Below are positions 5,906 through 6,647 of a stretch of 6,647 nt of DNA, piece by piece. The notes under the pieces were generated by a model that saw only the letters and a list, made by a program, of their open reading frames with translations, searched no databases and was not told where the DNA came from. The DNA lies in contig PAOJ01000052.1 in assembly GCA_002708005.1 (NCBI GenBank), positions 9,780-16,426 on the forward strand, in the 5' to 3' direction. Source of the DNA: Verrucomicrobiales bacterium (GTDB lineage Bacteria; Verrucomicrobiota; Verrucomicrobiia; Limisphaerales; UBA1096). The translations under genes and the position numbers were made by a program. Every line of letters starts with the position of its first letter. Positions within the stretch are counted from its first letter, which is position 1.

Positions 5906-6647
5906 ATATGAGTAGAGAGGGCAAAACTACCGAACGTAATTCTTCTATTTATCTATGGCGGTGGCCTATCGTAGTTATTTTATTTGGGTTATTTGCTCTT
6001 GTAGCATTTATAAATATTCTAAGAGTTCCCGGAAAAGTTATTGAGTCCACAGGTAAGGGAGCTGCAGATATTGTGGGTTCATTTAATGAAGCTGCAGAAA
6101 AATTTCGTAGAGGTACAATTACAGAAACTTTTACTGCATCCATTCCAGAGTTTCAAAATGAAAAAGGAGGACTGTTAGAGCTTGCTAAAGTAATGGTAAC
6201 TGAAACTTTTAAAAGTCAGGATGAGCTAAAGTATGATTTTAACTGGTTTGAGCTTAGTGCAGGAACCACGACTACTGAGATTCGGGTTCCTGTAACATAC
6301 AGGTATCATTTGCGGATGCGTGACCCATGGAGATTAGATGTAGTTAATGGAGTCTGTATGGTTTATGCTCCTGAAATAAGACCAAGTCAGCCACCGGCTT
6401 TACACACAAATAGAATGGAAAAATCTTCAGATGAAGGCTGGGCTCGTTTTAATGCTTCGGAGCAAATGGATGACCTTTTGAAAACAATTACCCCTACTAT
6501 TCGAAAGTATGCTTCAGATGACAGGCGCATTTCATCTGTTCGTGAGAATTGCCGCAAGACAGTTGAGGAATTTGTCAAAAGTTGGTTGTTAAGGGAAGGC
6601 CAATGGGGAGAAGGCAGTTTTTCTATTGTGAAAGTTTACTTTCCGAG
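5902..6647 (+). CDS. Membrane-anchored protein of unknown function, 3' truncated by the window end
   Basis: The frame opens at ATG 5902, inside the TGA stop of the isomerase-like gene, and stays open to the last base (248 codons plus two bases). A second in-frame ATG at 5908 is also possible. After a short charged N-terminus (SREGKTTERNSS) comes one hydrophobic segment, about residues 22-40 (IVVILFGLFALVAFINILR). The rest is hydrophilic, consistent with a type II single-pass anchor and a large domain outside the cytoplasm. That domain begins with a probable helix (ADIVGSFNEAAEKFRRG), then strands (EIRVPVTYRYHLRMRDPWRLD), then VYAPEIRPSQPP. It continues with two helical blocks around 180-205 and 211-230. 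The order (membrane anchor, strand-rich part, Pro-rich turn, C-terminal helices) is reminiscent of DUF4230-type proteins, but I would not assign the family without a profile search. Function is unknown. Coupling to the sugar isomerase suggests co-expression. Confidence 0.75.
   Translation, partial: MNMSREGKTTERNSSIYLWRWPIVVILFGLFALVAFINILRVPGKVIESTGKGAADIVGSFNEAAEKFRRGTITETFTASIPEFQNEKGGLLELAKVMVTETFKSQDELKYDFNWFELSAGTTTTEIRVPVTYRYHLRMRDPWRLDVVNGVCMVYAPEIRPSQPPALHTNRMEKSSDEGWARFNASEQMDDLLKTITPTIRKYASDDRRISSVRENCRKTVEEFVKSWLLREGQWGEGSFSIVKVYFP

Noticed and set aside
5949..6578. Short minus-strand open frames in the last 700 bases
   Set aside because: The plus strand is continuously open here from 5902 to the window end, with an ATGA-coupled start, a membrane segment and protein-like composition, so the minus-strand frames are antisense artefacts.
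1..6647. Defence system, prophage, insertion sequence, tRNA/rRNA or CRISPR array
   Set aside because: No transposase, integrase, nuclease or phage protein, no terminal inverted repeats, no regularly spaced repeats and no tRNA-like cloverleaf was found. All long frames are accounted for by the listed genes.

Overview
The window is a compact, AT-rich (about 40% GC by eye) bacterial chromosome segment with six protein genes and one upstream gene tail. No RNA gene, mobile element, CRISPR array or phage signature was seen. The gene set suggests a member of the PVC superphylum, most likely a low-GC Verrucomicrobiota relative and possibly marine. The clues are a secreted EF-hand protein, a secreted DUF6807 ('PmoA') protein, a stand-alone L-fucose isomerase-like protein and start codons without clear Shine-Dalgarno sequences. 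This assignment is an inference from protein family content and is not proven by any marker in the window.

Layout. Positions 1-237 are the C-terminal end of an EF-hand protein. After a 107-bp AT-rich gap comes a secreted DUF6807-family protein (345-1346), ending in a weak stem-loop. Two housekeeping genes follow on the same strand: hisC (1387-2487, histidinol-phosphate aminotransferase) and fabI (2537-3316, enoyl-ACP reductase of fatty acid synthesis). On the opposite strand, only 11 bp past the end of fabI, lies an atypical short-chain dehydrogenase/reductase of the YeeZ type (3328-4188). It starts at a GTG codon. An 88-bp divergent intergenic region separates it from a plus-strand pair: an L-fucose isomerase-fold protein (4277-5905) and, overlapping its stop codon by four bases, a membrane-anchored protein of unknown function that runs off the window end (5902-6647).

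How the genes fit together. HisC and FabI belong to core metabolism (histidine and lipid synthesis) and probably share a transcript without sharing a pathway. The DUF6807 protein and the isomerase-like protein are both of kinds common in polysaccharide-degrading PVC bacteria, but no glycoside hydrolase, sulfatase, kinase or aldolase is present here to fix a substrate. The least explained part is the right-hand pair, a probable sugar isomerase translationally coupled to a conserved-looking membrane-anchored protein. I found no convincing evidence of a new defence or mobile system; most of the window looks like ordinary chromosome.
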